DNA from: DAOTWY01 sp003696565
Lineage (GTDB): Bacteria; Chloroflexota; Anaerolineae; Aggregatilineales; Phototrophicaceae
Length of the DNA stretch: 19,262 bases
Direction of reading: 5' to 3'
Assembly (NCBI GenBank): GCA_034435635.1
Contig: DAOTWY010000151.1
Span: 1-19,262, forward strand
Part shown: in pieces, positions 6,698-14,698 of the stretch
Numbering within the stretch: position 1 is the first letter of the stretch
Layout of the letters: each line of letters opens with the position of its first letter
Program-made: the position numbers and the translations under genes
The notes under the pieces: generated by a model
What the model saw: only the letters and a program-made list of their open reading frames with translations
Database searches by the model: none
Told to the model about the DNA's origin: nothing

Positions 6698-6785
6698 ATG
6701 CCATGTACCTCCTAAAAATTGTGTTATCGCATTTAGGATATGTGGGCAACGTCTCAATTGAATAAAAAAATTGTAACTTATGTGT

Positions 6786-6818
6786 AAAAAAACAACCGGA
6801 TACGATGCTCCGGTTGTT
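6786..6818 (-). terminator. Rho-independent terminator of the protease-HD-TyrA-like operon
   Basis: A perfect 10-bp stem (6791-6800 with 6809-6818, 8-nt loop) is followed on the minus strand by a T7 tract (6786-6792). It begins about ten bases after the stop at 6828 and separates this operon from the PDZ gene. Confidence 0.92.
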
Positions 6819-6827
6819 AGAAGAACC

Positions 6828-7838
6828 TCATTTATCTTTGTCTTTCTTGCCGATATTGACTAAATTGCCAAACATCCCACTCATTGTTTCTCCAAATGTA
6901 GGAGCTTCTGCTATGGGACGTTCATTTTTCCATTTATTGTTATGTCGGCGGTTAATCCAGGCTTGATATTCTTTTGATGTGTTATCTAGTGCGACTGCTA
7001 GCGCGTCGTCGTTTTTTTCCATAATAAGATCACGGAAGCGTGTCAATGTCAGGATCATTTCATTGATATTGCGAATTAAGTGTGAGCCGCTGCTTAACCA
7101 CATAGCACGTAGATCATCGGGGTGTAAGTCAAATAACGGGCGACTCAGCACACCAAAAAATGGGTTACTCAAACGTTGTGTATCCAGCCAACCATCGCCA
7201 TGACACATGGTATAAAAATAAGCTACACCCAGTAAGGCAGGGAGCAACTCTGTTGCTGCGATGAGGGCATCGTGTTCGGATGGATCAAAAAATTGAGGTG
7301 TTGCACCTAATAATTGGGAAAAATCCATCGCCAAGGTGACAGCTTGTTGCGCGCATTTAACAGTGGGCATCAACATCATCATGCCTTTGTCAAAATAATC
7401 TTCTGTGGCGCGGTCTGTTTCATTTACGCCATCAAATAAATATTTAGGATTTACCACTGCCGCAACAGAAACAACATGCACCTCCGGTGAAAGCAGCTTT
7501 TCCACCGCTTGCATTGGAGATTGTTTAAGGGTGGAAAGGTCTAAAATGACCGTACCATCTCGCAAATTGGGGGCAATCATCTGATAAACCGTTTCAACCT
7601 CACCATATGGCATAGCGATGATGATGATGTCCTTCCCTTTAACCGCTTCTTGTGGGCGGTTCTTGATGTCATCAATTGCTTGCATCTGTTTGGCTGTTTT
7701 GGCATAACTAGAAACAGTATCATAACCAGTGATGCTAAAACGGTGGCTTCCACCTTCACGCATATATCGTTTCAATGCTAGCCCGATCGAAGTGCCGAGT
7801 CGCCCCATTCCAAGTATCGCTAATGAGATTTCCGCCAT
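6828..7838 (-). CDS. TyrA-like (prephenate dehydrogenase family) protein lacking the HPM motif
   Basis: 336 residues. The N-terminal Rossmann domain has ILGMGRLGTSIG (GxGxxG at 10-15) and a conserved D40 after the second strand, so NAD(P) binding is likely. The C-terminal helical domain resembles TyrA: FDPSEHDALIAATELLPALLG (184-204) matches the usual 'p.eHD...A..SHLPH' region. However, the segment where TyrA has its catalytic HPM(A)G reads SVAAVVNPKYLF (124-135), with no histidine, and the SHLPH histidines are also absent. True prephenate oxidation is therefore doubtful; a related 2-hydroxyacid or amino-acid-derived substrate is possible. The tail is Lys-rich. Start chosen at ATG 7836-7838, which has AGGA eight bases upstream; the ATG 15 bases earlier has no SD. 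Last gene of the operon. Confidence 0.78.
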   Translation of the reverse strand: MAEISLAILGMGRLGTSIGLALKRYMREGGSHRFSITGYDTVSSYAKTAKQMQAIDDIKNRPQEAVKGKDIIIIAMPYGEVETVYQMIAPNLRDGTVILDLSTLKQSPMQAVEKLLSPEVHVVSVAAVVNPKYLFDGVNETDRATEDYFDKGMMMLMPTVKCAQQAVTLAMDFSQLLGATPQFFDPSEHDALIAATELLPALLGVAYFYTMCHGDGWLDTQRLSNPFFGVLSRPLFDLHPDDLRAMWLSSGSHLIRNINEMILTLTRFRDLIMEKNDDALAVALDNTSKEYQAWINRRHNNKWKNERPIAEAPTFGETMSGMFGNLVNIGKKDKDK

Positions 7839-7858
7839 TTTATTTTTCCTCATTTACA

Positions 7859-8389
7859 TTAATTTGCATCATCAGCCAGTTTAAGCCGATGTAATAGGTC
7901 ATAATCAGGATGCCCTTGCCAGTGTTCTAATGCATCTGCATGATGGGCAATCAGCCAAACCACTTTGGGGGATGTTTCAACTGCTTGGGCTTCTTGCGCT
8001 CCCCACATGGGATGATATGTCATCATGACAATGGCACGCTTCCACCATTTTATCGTATCATGTTCTGCCCAGCGACGGAATAAGCCCGGCAAAAATCGCT
8101 TAATCAGCACGCCCATAGTTTTCTCTAAGATGGTTACCTGACAACGGATTTTCCCAACATCATGCAGCAGCGCGGCAACCGCTAACTCATGTGGCGTGTG
8201 TGGACCTTGTGCTAGCACATCCCTTAGAACGTTTAGGCTATGTAGCTGCTCCGCTTTAGACATTTTCCGGAACAGCCCCATTTGCTTATCAGAAAGATAT
8301 TGCGCCACCAGTTGATAATCCACTTGATGGCTGAAAGCAAATAATGCTCTTAATCCTTGACGCACACGCTGAACAGCTGCCATCATCAC
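7859..8389 (-). CDS. HD-domain (HDIG-type) protein
   Basis: 176 residues, soluble. Metal-ligand pattern of the HD phosphohydrolase superfamily: H50, H76-D77 in LLHDVGK, H126 in YHPMWGA, H149-H150, and a late LADDAN (171-176). The spacing (H...HD...H..HH...D) is complete, so a dinuclear metal site is plausible. Substrates in this superfamily are nucleotides, cyclic dinucleotides or other phosphoesters; none can be named here. The start overlaps the stop of the upstream protease gene by four bases (GTGA), with two further in-frame ATG codons at 8386 and 8383, both within reach of the AGGG before them. The tight overlap suggests translational coupling with the membrane protease. Confidence 0.82.
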   Translation of the reverse strand: MMMAAVQRVRQGLRALFAFSHQVDYQLVAQYLSDKQMGLFRKMSKAEQLHSLNVLRDVLAQGPHTPHELAVAALLHDVGKIRCQVTILEKTMGVLIKRFLPGLFRRWAEHDTIKWWKRAIVMMTYHPMWGAQEAQAVETSPKVVWLIAHHADALEHWQGHPDYDLLHRLKLADDAN

Positions 8390-9033
8390 CCTATGAGTAT
8401 ACGCATAATGACATCTAACGGTTCACGAATAATTAAACCAAGTGGATCAAAAGGCAGAAACGGAAAAAAGCTAATCAGAATTAACCCTAAGAAAATGTAT
8501 TGTGTGATCATCGCGTTTTGCTGCCACCAACGCGCTTGTTCATAGGGTAACGCAGTAAAGACCAGATGCCAGCCATCCAATGGAAATAACGGCAGCAAGT
8601 TGAAAATAAACAACAGAACATTAAATGAAACTAATGCCCACATAAACAAAAATAGATTGAAATTGCTTGCAAGTGTGGGTTCAAGTATCCGAAAGATGAT
8701 GCCAAAGATGATTGCCACAAGTAAATTGGAGATAGGACCCGCCGCCACAGCCGCAAAATACCCCCAACGTGGGTTACGCATCCGCTTGGCGGAAATTGGT
8801 GCAAGCCCCAAAATGCCAAAGCCAATTAACACAAACATGATGAACCCCGGTAAATAGATATGCTTGCGAGGATCCAACGTCAAGCGTCCGTCGCGTTTAG
8901 GGGTGGTATCACCCATTAAATAAGCTACGTAGTTGTGCGCAAATTCATGCACTGTCATGCCGATGAGTACAGCGACCAATACCCCTAGGATATAACCTGG
9001 GTATCTTAATAAATCTCCACCAAAAAGAAGCAA
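8386..9033 (-). CDS. Site-2 protease family (M50) intramembrane zinc metalloprotease
   Basis: Polytopic membrane protein of 215 residues from the chosen start. The zinc motif HEFAH (about 29-33) sits in a membrane helix, and the second signature NLLPLFPLDG (about 145-154) supplies the third ligand, Asp. At least five or six hydrophobic helices are visible. There is no PDZ domain and it is short, as in the YwhC/Rip-like compact S2P group rather than RseP. Such proteases cut transmembrane anchors, often of anti-sigma factors, but no such target is next to it. Start chosen at TTG 9031-9033: GGAGG lies exactly five bases upstream. The TTG nine codons earlier (9060) has no SD and nearly coincides with the predicted transcription start. 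First gene of the operon. Confidence 0.9.
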   Translation of the reverse strand: MLLFGGDLLRYPGYILGVLVAVLIGMTVHEFAHNYVAYLMGDTTPKRDGRLTLDPRKHIYLPGFIMFVLIGFGILGLAPISAKRMRNPRWGYFAAVAAGPISNLLVAIIFGIIFRILEPTLASNFNLFLFMWALVSFNVLLFIFNLLPLFPLDGWHLVFTALPYEQARWWQQNAMITQYIFLGLILISFFPFLPFDPLGLIIREPLDVIMRILIG

Positions 9034-9072
9034 GTTCGCCTCCAAAATTTCTATGTTCAATTGACCGGATCA

Positions 9073-9081
9073 AGTATAACA
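9073..9081 (-). promoter_or_regulatory. Extended -10 promoter candidate for the M50-HD-TyrA-like operon
   Basis: Minus strand reads TG-T-TATACT (TATACT at 9073-9078, TG at 9080-9081). There is no good -35 box. The predicted start near 9066 leaves about 30 nt before the TTG at 9033. Confidence 0.4.
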
Positions 9082-9134
9082 TAGCATACCGTCACCTTAT
9101 AGGAAACACGTTAACAATTCATTTGAGGTTTTAC

Positions 9135-10274
9135 ATGGTTAAGCGGATCGTTTTTTTGATGTCGGACACCGGTGGGGGGCATCGTGCGGCGGCGGAGGCA
9201 ATTACGGAAGCACTTTATCTTCAATATGGGCATGATGCGGTGACTGTTTCTCTGGTAGATGTTTATCGTCAGATGAAATATCCCATGAATAAAATGCCAG
9301 AGTTTTATCCGTGGATTGTCAATCATGCCCCATGGGCGTGGGGATTGGGTTATTTTATTGGGAACATCAAACCAATTTGTTGGCTCAGCCAGCGGTTGAT
9401 GTATCTCAATAATCGCAAACGCTTACAACAAATGGCTAAAGATCATCCGGCGGATGTTGTAGTGAGTGTACATTCTGTGATTACACAACCGTCTATGATG
9501 GCGTATCGGGCGGTATTTTCACCTGATGATATGCCGCCATTTCTTATCGTGGTGACAGATTTAGCCTCAACTCCACGTTATTGGTATGATTCCCGTGCTG
9601 ACCATTGCTATGTGCCCACGCAAGCTGCTTATGATAATGGCATTCGCAATGGTATGCGTCCGAATCAAATGACGATCACGGGCTTACCAGTTCACCCGCG
9701 CTTTATGGATGTGCAGGCAAGCAAGACTGAATTGCGGCAAGCATTTGGTTGGGATGTGAACTTGCCGACAGTTCTGATGGTTGCCGGGGGAGATGGTATG
9801 GGACCGTTATATGAAACAGCCCGGGCTATTGATGCAATTGACACACCTTGCCAGTTAGTGGTTATTGCAGGCAAAAATGATAATCTCAAGCAACGCTTAC
9901 AACAGACAGATTGGCGGCATCCGGTGCATGTGTATGGTTTTGTGCAGGATATGCCACAGAAGATGAAGGCGGTTGATATTCTGGTGACCAAAGCCGGACC
10001 TGCTACGATCACAGAAGCAGGCATTATGGGCTTGCCGATGATTTTGAGTGATTCTATTCCTGGGCAAGAAGCGGGTAATGTCACTCATGTTGAGGTCAAC
10101 AACGCTGGTGTGTTTATCCGTAATAATCCGGCACTTGTGGCAAAAACATTACAAAATTGGCTTAGTGATGATGGTCAAACACTACAACAATTGCAACAAA
10201 ACGCCTGTAAACTCAGCAACCCTAATGCCGTCTGGGAAATTGCAGATGCGATTTGGCAATATGCTAATCGTTAA
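9135..10274 (+). CDS. MGDG-synthase / UgtP-family glycolipid glycosyltransferase
   Basis: Transfers a hexose from a UDP-sugar to diacylglycerol or a related lipid on the inner face of the membrane. 379 residues. The N-terminal MGDG-synthase domain has the glycine loop SDTGGGHRAAAEA (10-22). The C-terminal GT28-type donor domain has VAGGDGMGPL (216-225), the YGFVQDM segment (267-273), TKAGPATITEA (285-295) and PGQEAGN (309-315), all family signatures for UDP-sugar binding. Whether it makes glucosyl- or galactosyl-lipids, and whether it is processive, cannot be read. Start chosen at ATG 9135-9137, with GAGG six bases upstream; a TTG four codons earlier overlaps the SD itself. Divergent from the protease operon and followed after 57 bp by RmlA, probably cotranscribed. 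Confidence 0.9.
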   Translation: MVKRIVFLMSDTGGGHRAAAEAITEALYLQYGHDAVTVSLVDVYRQMKYPMNKMPEFYPWIVNHAPWAWGLGYFIGNIKPICWLSQRLMYLNNRKRLQQMAKDHPADVVVSVHSVITQPSMMAYRAVFSPDDMPPFLIVVTDLASTPRYWYDSRADHCYVPTQAAYDNGIRNGMRPNQMTITGLPVHPRFMDVQASKTELRQAFGWDVNLPTVLMVAGGDGMGPLYETARAIDAIDTPCQLVVIAGKNDNLKQRLQQTDWRHPVHVYGFVQDMPQKMKAVDILVTKAGPATITEAGIMGLPMILSDSIPGQEAGNVTHVEVNNAGVFIRNNPALVAKTLQNWLSDDGQTLQQLQQNACKLSNPNAVWEIADAIWQYANR

Positions 10275-10331
10275 GCATATGATCTACCATTTGTGTATCA
10301 ATCAATATATAACCTTAATGGAGAAATTTTA

Positions 10332-11405
10332 ATGAAAGCAGTTATTTTAGCAGCAGGGCAGGGAACACGTTTGCGTCCGGTTACGCTGACAATGCCCAAG
10401 CCACTTGTACCCGTTGCCAATAAACATTTGATTGTTTATGCCATTGAAGTGCTTAAAAATGCCGGATTAACAGATATAGGTATCGTAATTAACAGCCTAG
10501 AATCGCCTATTAAGCAAACACTTAATCATGGTGAAAATTTGGGTGTCACGCTGGAATATATCATTCAAGAAGAGCAAAAAGGGTTGGCTCATGCCATTAG
10601 TTTGTGCCAAGATTTTGTAGGGGATGAATCGTTCTGTGTGGTGTTAGGGGATAACATCTTTCAAGATAAAATGGAAAACCTACTGCGGGAATTCCCCGAG
10701 TCAGATGCGGAGGCTTCCATTGCGCTTTACGAAGTACCAGACCCATCACGCTTTGGGATCGCCGAGGTAAATGGTGAGCAAATTATCCGTGTGGTGGAAA
10801 AGCCAAAAGACCCGCCCTCAAATTTGGCAATCTGTGGGGTGTATTTATTCCGCTCATCTATTTTTGATGCCATCCGCCAGATCAAACCATCTTGGCGTAA
10901 TGAGTTAGAGATCACGGATGCTATTCAAGAATTAATCAGTGCGCAAAAGAAAGTGCATCAATATACGCTTAAGGGATGGTGGATTGATGCCGGGAAACCG
11001 AACGCCATTATCCAGGCGAATCACCTCGTTTTAGGTGATATGCCTTATACCCCCGCGCCTGAAAGCCCCAATATTACCAATTCAGATGTTTCGCATCGCG
11101 TCATTTTGGGGGAAAACACCCAAGTGATTGATAGTGTGATTCGTGGACCCGTTATCATTGGGGATAATGTTATCATTAAAAACAGTTATGTAGGACCTTA
11201 TACAGCCATTGGTGATAATGTGGTGATTGAAAATAGTGAAATTGAGGCGAGTATTGTGATGCGGGAATGTAAACTGTTGAACTTGCCTGGTCGCCGCATT
11301 GATTCCAGCCTCATCGCAGATAACACTGAAGTGGTATCATCTGCTACACAAGTGCCATCTGTGCATCGTTTGATCTTAGCGGAAAACAGCTACGTTCAAT
11401 TGTAG
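10332..11405 (+). CDS. Glucose-1-phosphate thymidylyltransferase, long form (RmlA-like nucleotidyltransferase)
   Basis: Makes an NDP-sugar, typically dTDP-glucose, from sugar-1-phosphate and NTP; first step toward dTDP-rhamnose and other deoxysugars. 357 residues, the length of the long RmlA/StrD group. The nucleotidyltransferase signature LAAGQGTRLRPVTLTMPKPL starts at residue 6. The metal-binding VLGDN, the VVEKP strand and the WWIDAGKP segment follow. From about 245 on, hexapeptide repeats (IGDNVII, IGDNVVI) form a left-handed beta-helix that ends near the C-terminus. No rmlBCD genes accompany it here. Start chosen at ATG 10332-10334 behind GGAG with eight-base spacing; the open frame extends 13 codons further upstream without support. 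A terminator follows. Confidence 0.9.
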   Translation: MKAVILAAGQGTRLRPVTLTMPKPLVPVANKHLIVYAIEVLKNAGLTDIGIVINSLESPIKQTLNHGENLGVTLEYIIQEEQKGLAHAISLCQDFVGDESFCVVLGDNIFQDKMENLLREFPESDAEASIALYEVPDPSRFGIAEVNGEQIIRVVEKPKDPPSNLAICGVYLFRSSIFDAIRQIKPSWRNELEITDAIQELISAQKKVHQYTLKGWWIDAGKPNAIIQANHLVLGDMPYTPAPESPNITNSDVSHRVILGENTQVIDSVIRGPVIIGDNVIIKNSYVGPYTAIGDNVVIENSEIEASIVMRECKLLNLPGRRIDSSLIADNTEVVSSATQVPSVHRLILAENSYVQL

Positions 11406-11429
11406 AAATATTGCTTGCACGTTACCATT

Positions 11430-11457
11430 ACTGTCGGAATAAATCCGGCAGTTTTTT
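11430..11457 (+). terminator. Rho-independent terminator after the RmlA-like gene
   Basis: Nine-bp stem (11430-11438 with 11444-11452, one G-T wobble) and T6. It separates the glycolipid/RmlA unit from the DinB-like gene. Confidence 0.88.
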
Positions 11458-11517
11458 ATATCAAGGGCTTTGCTGATATTAGCACTGCCCGCTTATCTAA
11501 AAAGGAGTATTCTTAAA

Positions 11518-11997
11518 ATGACCTCACGTAAGCAAGCAATTTTAGATCGTTTGGCGGAATCACGGACGTATCTGGATCAGGTGTTAGATCAAGTTGGCGA
11601 TCGATGGGAGCAACAAGTCTATTCTGATGGATTGGGTTGGACTGTTCGGCAACTGGTGGCGCATCTGGCTGATGCAGAACGCGGGCATTATCTTCAGGTC
11701 ACAAACATCGCAGAGGGTAAAGACTTGATCCCCGAAGATTTTGACATTGAGCGGTATAACAAGCGTGTGACCGAAAAAGCCGCTGATGTTACCCCCACGC
11801 AAGCGCGTGAACAATTGGCAACTTATCGGCAGCAGTTGAATGACTGGTTAGCTCAGTTAGATGAGGCAAAACTTGACCAAAAAGGTCGTCACGCATCGTT
11901 GCAGATTATGACGGTAGAGCAGATTTTAGGGATATTATCTGCACATGAACATACGCACGCCGCTGATATTGCAAAAGCGTTGAATATCACCTTATAA
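11518..11997 (+). CDS. DinB-family protein (four-helix-bundle metalloenzyme-like)
   Basis: 159 residues of the DinB/YfiT-like fold. The likely metal triad is H49 in VAHLADAE and H143 and H147 in HEHTH, the normal arrangement with one His on the second helix and two on the fourth. Members include thiol-dependent transferases (bacillithiol, mycothiol, maleylpyruvate) and many uncharacterised stress-linked proteins; the substrate is unknown here. AAAGGAG lies about ten bases before ATG 11518-11520; the longer open frame adds 16 unsupported residues. The upstream terminator implies an own promoter in 11458-11510, but no good hexamer pair is evident. It ends 22 bp from the convergent kinase gene with no clear hairpin between. 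Confidence 0.85.
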   Translation: MTSRKQAILDRLAESRTYLDQVLDQVGDRWEQQVYSDGLGWTVRQLVAHLADAERGHYLQVTNIAEGKDLIPEDFDIERYNKRVTEKAADVTPTQAREQLATYRQQLNDWLAQLDEAKLDQKGRHASLQIMTVEQILGILSAHEHTHAADIAKALNITL

Positions 11998-12019
11998 ACG
12001 GTGACATTGTGTTTGGATG

Positions 12020-13000
12020 TTAGCCCCACATATCGACTGCGCGATGCAATTCTTCTGGCGACGGTGTGTAATTCCCTACACGCCGTACAACTAGTCCACT
12101 GGCGAAGTTCGCTAACATCACGGCATCTTGTACATTTGCCCCGGCGACAAGTGCCAACGTCAACACCGCAATCGATGTATCCCCCGCGCCGACAGTATCA
12201 TAAACATCACTAACTAGGGGTGCGGGGCAATGAAACGCCTCACTATCAGCCGGGGCGAAGGTTGCCCCCTGGCTTCCACGTGTAATCATCATGCCACAGG
12301 TTAACTTTAAGCGATGTTGCAGTTCTTTTGCGGCAGATGCAAAATCCTCATCTGTCTGCAAATCACGCCTTAAATAAGTTTCCGCTTCTTGTGCATTGCA
12401 TTTCATCACGCTAAAGCCGGCATATTTATCTAGGTCACCTTGTGCATCCACTGCCAATAAATGGTGCTCACATGCGGTGCGAATTGCCTCGACAACTTGT
12501 GATGTCAATAAGCCAGAACGGTAGTCAGAAAATAACAGTGCATCAACCTGTTTCAGTTGATTTTGAACAAACGTAATCACTTGTTTGCTAATTGATTCAT
12601 CAATTGCCTGGCGAGATAAGCGATCTAACCGGGCAACTTGCTGCGGAAAACGCAACCCCATTTGTGCCATGATGCGCGTTTTAACGGTGGTTGGGCGGGT
12701 GGCATCGGTGATGATGCCATCGGTTATAATGCCACGTGCTTTTAAAATGTTGCGTAACTGATCTGCAAAATCGTCTGCTCCCACAACACTCACCTGGGTT
12801 GCATAACTCCCTAAAGCTGTGATATTTGCCGCTGGATTAGCTGCACCACCGGGTATTAATCGACGTGATTCAAATTCCAACACAGGGATAGGGGCTTCTC
12901 TGCTGATTCGTGTGGCTTTGCCGATTATATACTCATCCAAAATAACATCGCCTATCACCAAGATATGGCGGTGTGCTAATTGTGAAATTAAATTTTTCAT
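12020..13000 (-). CDS. PfkB-family sugar kinase, RfaE/HldE kinase-domain-like
   Basis: ATP-dependent phosphorylation of a sugar. 326 residues with the ribokinase fold. The N-terminal GDVILDEYIIGKATRISREAP (17-37) and PGGAANPAANI (50-60) closely follow the heptose-7-phosphate kinase (HldE N-domain) pattern 'D.mLD.Y..G...RISPEAPvPV...' and 'PGGAANVA.Ni'. SDYRSGLL (158-165) matches its SDYGKG strand. The ATP/catalytic motif is DTVGAGD (268-274), with D274 as base. The cytidylyl/adenylyl half of HldE is absent. A heptose-phosphate kinase is the closest family; fructose or other sugars are possible. The SD is weak. The gene stands alone, divergent from HMG-CoA reductase. A GT9 heptosyltransferase-like domain lies about 2 kb away. 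Confidence 0.83.
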   Translation of the reverse strand: MKNLISQLAHRHILVIGDVILDEYIIGKATRISREAPIPVLEFESRRLIPGGAANPAANITALGSYATQVSVVGADDFADQLRNILKARGIITDGIITDATRPTTVKTRIMAQMGLRFPQQVARLDRLSRQAIDESISKQVITFVQNQLKQVDALLFSDYRSGLLTSQVVEAIRTACEHHLLAVDAQGDLDKYAGFSVMKCNAQEAETYLRRDLQTDEDFASAAKELQHRLKLTCGMMITRGSQGATFAPADSEAFHCPAPLVSDVYDTVGAGDTSIAVLTLALVAGANVQDAVMLANFASGLVVRRVGNYTPSPEELHRAVDMWG

Positions 13001-13111
13001 ATATCAATTTTTGCGTTTATAGCCCAACATGTACTAAGATTACGCCTAAGATGTGCAAAACAAAAGGGTCTTTTGTTATCATCAATAAAAAGTTTTTATG
13101 GAGCGAGTCAT
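13001..13111. other. Divergent intergenic region with an 8-bp inverted repeat
   Basis: 111 bases between the kinase (-) and HMG-CoA reductase (+). It holds a perfect AT-rich inverted repeat (13059-13066 with 13070-13077, 3-nt loop) and two copies of CTAAGAT 12 bases apart (13034, 13046). Candidate -10 boxes are TAAGAT on plus and TATAAA on minus, both with poor -35 boxes. It must contain two promoters, and the repeats could be operator sites, but none is certain. Confidence 0.35.
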
Positions 13112-14656
13112 ATGTCTACCCCTGTTATTCCAAGCATGATCTTAAAACAACTGTATACTTTTGGCAGCCTGGAAAATGTCCAGGATGGCGGTGTACGCTT
13201 TGCTGTCAAAAACCGCCTGGCAGATACACATGTCAAACAAATTAAATCAATCAGCATTGACGGGCAGCAAATTGACCGCAGTAAATTGTCAGTTGATTTG
13301 GGTGACAATGTGACATATCAATTGGATCAACATGCCCCGGAGTTTGATTTGCCTTTAGGTAAAGTGATGATCATTCACGCAGATATTGACCATTTAGAAA
13401 AAGGCAAACATCAAATTGAAATCCGCTTTGAAGCGGCGGCGTTCGGTGATTTAACTGTCACCGTTGAGGATTCGATCACCACAGATGATGCACATCTGGT
13501 TCGTATTCCGCGTATGGCAGATGATTATGGTGATGAGGCAATTAAAGCTCGCCAAAAATTTGTTGAAGAATTCACCGGCAAAAAGTTGGAACATATCATC
13601 CATTATTCATTTGATCCACATATCACCCAAGGCAATATTGAGCATTTTACTGGCGTGGCACAAATTCCGATCGGTTTTGCTGGTCCGCTTCATATCCGTG
13701 GTGAAGCCGCACAAGGTGATTTCCTTATTCCTTTGGCAACTACAGAAGGCACGCTTGTTGCTTCCTACAATCGTGGTATTAAGCTGTTAAATATGTGTGG
13801 CGGTGTACAAACAACCGTTGTGGGCGATGCCATGCAGCGCGCGCCGGTTTTTGTGTTTGATAATGCGCGGGATGGGCGTGATTTTGTTCAATGGGTAAAC
13901 GATCATATGGATGAGATTCGGGATCACGCTGAATCAACATCAAGCGTTGCCAAATTACAATACATTGATCATTACCTAACCAATAAATTTGTTTATTTGC
14001 GTTTTAATTACTCTACGGGTGATGCTGCTGGGCAAAATATGGTGGGGCGTGCGACCTTTGCCGCATGTAGTTGGATTTTGGATAACTACGATAAAATCCG
14101 TCACTTTTATTTAGAATCAAATTTTGCGACGGACAAAAAAGCCTCACAAGTTAATATTATGCGCACACGGGGTAAACGTGTTACAGCAGAAGCCTTGATT
14201 AAAAAAGATATTTTGGCGCAAGTCATGCGTGTGACCACAGAGGATTTATATTATCAGTCCAAAGTGGGGGGCATGGGGGCGTTCTTCTCCGGTGCAAATA
14301 ACAATGGTGCCCACTCACCCAATGCGATTACGGCGATGTTTATCGCTACTGGGCAAGATGTTGCCAACGTCGCGGAGTCTTCGGCTGGTTTGATCTACAC
14401 TGAACTCACACCGGAAAAAGACCTGTATATTTCTATTACAATTCCGTCTCTGATTGTGGCGACTTATGGCGGGGGCACCGGATTAGCAACACAGCGTGAG
14501 TGCCTGGAAGTGTTAGGATGCTGGGGGCGCGGTAAGGTCAATAAGCTTGCTGAAATTGTGGCAGGCGTTGCCTTAGCAGGGGAGTTATCGTTAGGCTCGG
14601 CTATTGCTTCATCGGATTGGGTTTCCAGTCATGAGCGGTATGGGCGTAATCGTTAA
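13112..14656 (+). CDS. hmgA: Class I hydroxymethylglutaryl-CoA reductase with an extra N-terminal domain
   Basis: NADPH-dependent reduction of HMG-CoA to mevalonate, the committed step of the mevalonate route to isoprenoids. 514 residues. The catalytic part (about 140-514) has all four active-site residues: E212 in ATTEGTLVASYNRG, K342 in SNFATDKK, D416 in GQDVANV, and H507 in WVSSHERY near the C-terminus. DAAGQNM (304-310) corresponds to the DAMGMNM cofactor motif; with the long catalytic C-terminal His segment this indicates class I. No membrane helices, so it is soluble. Residues 1-125 are a separate beta-rich domain absent from usual HMGRs; it recalls the DUF6379/C-glycoside-deglycosidase beta-subunit fold. 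Start chosen at ATG 13112-13114 behind GGAG. It stands alone, divergent from the kinase. Confidence 0.93.
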   Translation: MSTPVIPSMILKQLYTFGSLENVQDGGVRFAVKNRLADTHVKQIKSISIDGQQIDRSKLSVDLGDNVTYQLDQHAPEFDLPLGKVMIIHADIDHLEKGKHQIEIRFEAAAFGDLTVTVEDSITTDDAHLVRIPRMADDYGDEAIKARQKFVEEFTGKKLEHIIHYSFDPHITQGNIEHFTGVAQIPIGFAGPLHIRGEAAQGDFLIPLATTEGTLVASYNRGIKLLNMCGGVQTTVVGDAMQRAPVFVFDNARDGRDFVQWVNDHMDEIRDHAESTSSVAKLQYIDHYLTNKFVYLRFNYSTGDAAGQNMVGRATFAACSWILDNYDKIRHFYLESNFATDKKASQVNIMRTRGKRVTAEALIKKDILAQVMRVTTEDLYYQSKVGGMGAFFSGANNNGAHSPNAITAMFIATGQDVANVAESSAGLIYTELTPEKDLYISITIPSLIVATYGGGTGLATQRECLEVLGCWGRGKVNKLAEIVAGVALAGELSLGSAIASSDWVSSHERYGRNR

Positions 14657-14664
14657 AATGATTG

Positions 14665-14698
14665 ATCGGCGTGTGCTAAGATGATGGCGCACGCCGAT
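14665..14698. terminator. Hairpin between convergent hmgA and the GT9-GT26 gene
   Basis: Twelve-bp GC-rich stem (14665-14676 with 14687-14698, one wobble, 10-nt loop). The right arm encodes the last codons of the minus-strand gene. Only three T follow on plus and a broken T-run on minus, so it is a moderate two-way terminator. Confidence 0.65.

Noticed and set aside
6828..7838. Annotation as prephenate dehydrogenase (tyrA)
   Set aside because: The catalytic HPM and SHLPH histidines are missing and no aromatic pathway genes are near.
12001..12213. Plus-strand frame directly after the DinB-like gene
   Set aside because: Opposite the C-terminal PfkB DTVGAGD region; no SD and no family resemblance.
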